A model generated the notes under the pieces. That model saw only the letters and a list, made by a program, of their open reading frames with translations. It made no database searches and was not told the DNA's origin. Below are positions 62,247 to 64,000 of a DNA stretch of 64,000 bases, piece by piece. The translations under genes and the position numbers were made by a program. Origin of the DNA: Strigamia acuminata (lineage: Eukaryota; Arthropoda; Chilopoda; Geophilomorpha; Linotaeniidae); the NCBI GenBank assembly GCA_949358305.1, contig OX442315.1, forward strand, positions 4,650,001-4,714,000. Reading direction: 5' to 3'. Numbering within the stretch: position 1 is the first letter of the stretch; every line of letters begins with the position of its first letter.

Positions 62247-63404
62247 TCAGTTGTGTTCTGTGGAATCACAAAATTGGCATTTTATTATTATTACCGATAA
62301 TTGTGACGCTGATCCAGATTGAGGCTCCTTTTCTTTTCGTTTGAATTTTCCTTTATTGTTGTGGGCGTTATCCGTGTATGACGATTTGTTTGTTGTCACA
62401 TCAGGTTTTGTTTGAGTTTTCAACATGTCGTATTTGGCGTGCTTAGCGATGTAGCTGCTCAGCCAATCCATCAGTCTTGTTACCGATCTCTCTCCGTCGC
62501 AGTCTTTGTCGTACTCCATGATCACGTTGCGTGGTATAGCGGACGACAGCACGTTGAAAATGGTACGCTGAATTTCTGCCAGTGGTACCTCGATGTTCGC
62601 CAAATTTTCGATGTTGATCTCTACGTGTCGGTGTAGTTTCTGGAGCCCCATCCTATCTCGATCGCTGTTGACTAAAGGTAGGTTGATTAAATTTGACAAA
62701 TATTTGTTTTCAAGAACGATCTTGTCGCCATATTTTTTTTGTAGGCGTGTGATCGCAATATTATAGTTGCCAGCTGTAATCTCTAACGCTTTGATGTCAT
62801 CCAACGCATCCTCTACCAAATGTGTCCTTAAATGTAACAGTTTATGAGTTCCGTCCAGTTGTTCGTCGTCGCCAACTTGGATGGAAAATGTCTTCCAAAA
62901 TCCGCCCCACTCCTCCGGTTTGCGCCCGTCGAATTTGGGAATTTCTAGCGGTTTGCGCTTGATGTGTTGCTGGCCGTTTGTCGGTGTCACACGTGGCGTC
63001 GCCGCCGTCACTGCTGCGGTAATGGCCGCCGCAAGTGCGTCAATGTTCGCCGCTGGTTGTGCTTCCGCGTCCGGTCTTAAATTCTGGGGCGGAACGGGTG
63101 GAAAATATGTTTGAATGTACCTTGCTAATTCCGCTCTTGTCGCGGCCAAACGGTCTTCCAACGCGTCGAGTGCCTGTACCGTGTCGTCAATTTCCTGATC
63201 AGATTTGGCTTGATCCAAGGTGGCGTTGAACGTTGTTTGGGCTCGTTTTTGTTTCTGCTCGAGCTGCTGCATCCACAGTTCAATTGTGGCTTGCGCGATC
63301 GCTGCTCGTCCGGTTAGCGCGGCGGTTATTGTAGCTAGGAGCGTCTCGGTGACCAATATGGCCGCTCTGAACGCTCTGTTCTTCAACTCAAAAACTCTCA
63401 CCAT
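62247..63404 (-). CDS. BEL gag
   Basis: 385 residues. Coiled-coil-like Ala/Gln-rich N-terminus, then a DUF1759-type capsid region (LEIPKFDGRKPEEWGGFW, HLRTHLVEDALDDI, LENKYLSNLINLP). It ends in the first Cys motif (CQFCDSTEHN) at a TGA; the same frame resumes at 62228, so the stop interrupts the knuckle region. Confidence 0.82.
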   Translation of the reverse strand: MVRVFELKNRAFRAAILVTETLLATITAALTGRAAIAQATIELWMQQLEQKQKRAQTTFNATLDQAKSDQEIDDTVQALDALEDRLAATRAELARYIQTYFPPVPPQNLRPDAEAQPAANIDALAAAITAAVTAATPRVTPTNGQQHIKRKPLEIPKFDGRKPEEWGGFWKTFSIQVGDDEQLDGTHKLLHLRTHLVEDALDDIKALEITAGNYNIAITRLQKKYGDKIVLENKYLSNLINLPLVNSDRDRMGLQKLHRHVEINIENLANIEVPLAEIQRTIFNVLSSAIPRNVIMEYDKDCDGERSVTRLMDWLSSYIAKHAKYDMLKTQTKPDVTTNKSSYTDNAHNNKGKFKRKEKEPQSGSASQLSVIIIKCQFCDSTEHN

Positions 63405-63435
63405 TTTGGATAACTTGGATTAGATGGGAAATTAA

Positions 63436-63459
63436 GTAGCTCCCGGGTTTTCGGCACCA
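63436..63459 (-). promoter_or_regulatory. BEL primer binding site
   Basis: TGGTGCCGAAAACCCGGGAG on the minus strand directly after the 5' LTR. Confidence 0.7.
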
Positions 63460-63460
63460 A

Positions 63461-64000
63461 TGTTAAATTTGAAGTAATTTAAGTTCACCCAAATTTACCA
63501 ATTAAATACTAAAGTCTCTGGATACAAATGATAAAGTAACTTGAGGTTTTGATGAAATTGCAAATGGCGTTGGAGAGAAGAACTGACACAACTACACTTT
63601 TGAGGGGTAAAAAAGTACACTAATTTTATTCTATTTTAAACAAAGCAAAATGGGTAAAAGAATGTGGATGACACGTTCAGAGCACCAATGAAAACGGTGC
63701 TCACAAGTTAGGGAAAACCCCACTAATCAAAGGATTAACTTGGGGGTAAAAACCTTGGACCAAACTAGAACAGGTCAATACACTCAAAATGTCAGGTAAT
63801 AATTATTAGTAAAGCTTTCACAACTTTAGATCAAAACATAATATTGAAGTACAAAAATAAGAAACAATAAATTCCCTAAATCACTCAAATCAATTATAGA
63901 CAACAAACATCAATATAAAAATGCAACAACAAATCAAAGTAATATATTAAAACACAGAACAGCAAATCAAACAACAGTCCATGTTAAGTGTAAAATCACT
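63461..64000 (-). repeat. BEL 5' LTR, cut by the window end
   Basis: Nearly identical to 59517-60056. The far end is at or just beyond base 64000. Confidence 0.85.

Larger units (their letters stand above)
59517..64000 (-). mobile_element. BEL/Pao LTR retrotransposon lacking reverse transcriptase
   Basis: Minus-strand element with 3' LTR at 59517-60054 and 5' LTR from 63461 to beyond the window. Contains gag, a damaged protease region, and integrase with the BEL-type C-terminal domain, but no reverse transcriptase or RNase H. One stop and two frameshifts add to the damage. The LTRs differ at only about five sites in 540 bp, so the deleted form was mobilised recently, presumably by proteins of a complete relative. 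Confidence 0.88.

Noticed and set aside
1-64000. LINE or Penelope elements and tRNA genes
   Set aside because: Looked for non-LTR reverse transcriptase motifs and tRNA-like B boxes; found none I could support.

Overview
The window reads as genomic DNA of an invertebrate animal. It is AT-rich, has spliced genes with GT-AG introns, and carries Ty1/copia, Ty3/gypsy, BEL/Pao, Tc1/mariner, hAT-like and piggyBac-like elements plus many short inverted-repeat elements and minisatellites. Nothing points to bacteria. I cannot name the species or phylum from the sequence.

The backbone is a tandem duplication of a segment that was about 14 kb. Copy A lies at about 1640-15901 and copy B at about 25998-58081, the latter swollen by later insertions. 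Each copy carries one minus-strand gene of the DEG/ENaC (amiloride-sensitive sodium channel) family. I traced 12 coding exons in each copy with consistent phases: gene A (4127-13302) encodes 807 residues and gene B (29655-57477) encodes 802. Both are unusual because a single exon (8792-9602 and 46981-47782) encodes the second membrane helix and pore of one channel unit, a linker of about 50 residues, and the first membrane helix of a second unit. The predicted protein is therefore two DEG/ENaC subunits in one chain. The exon-phase pattern repeats in both halves, as expected for a fused internal duplication. This is the most interesting object in the window.

Almost everything else is mobile DNA. 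Left to right: a decayed gypsy gag (495-1500); a solo LTR (1688-2191); MITEs in the introns of gene A; a CAGGGTGTCCC foldback and a 21-bp minisatellite (13969-15513); a copia element (19258-24920) broken by two insertions, one of which holds a third; an unclassified 2 kb insertion with a duplicated, hairpin-rich leader (26926-28918); an intact gypsy element with near-identical LTRs and a textbook -1 frameshift site (34935-43324), itself inside a split DNA element; a small transposon-like element carrying a RING-finger gene (49843-51206); an intact Tc1-type transposon nested in another inverted-repeat element (53386-54954); and a BEL element lacking reverse transcriptase (59517 to the window end).

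A second pattern stands out. Several foldback elements have arms tiled, in both orientations, with a short word particular to that element (such as TTTAGCGA, AATGGCGAAT, GTCGACTAAACG, TTGCTCTTAG) and are flanked by 8-9 bp target duplications. Two of them share a core of about 100 bp but have entirely different arm words. Because copies A and B are paralogous, many insertions can be checked against an empty site within the same window.
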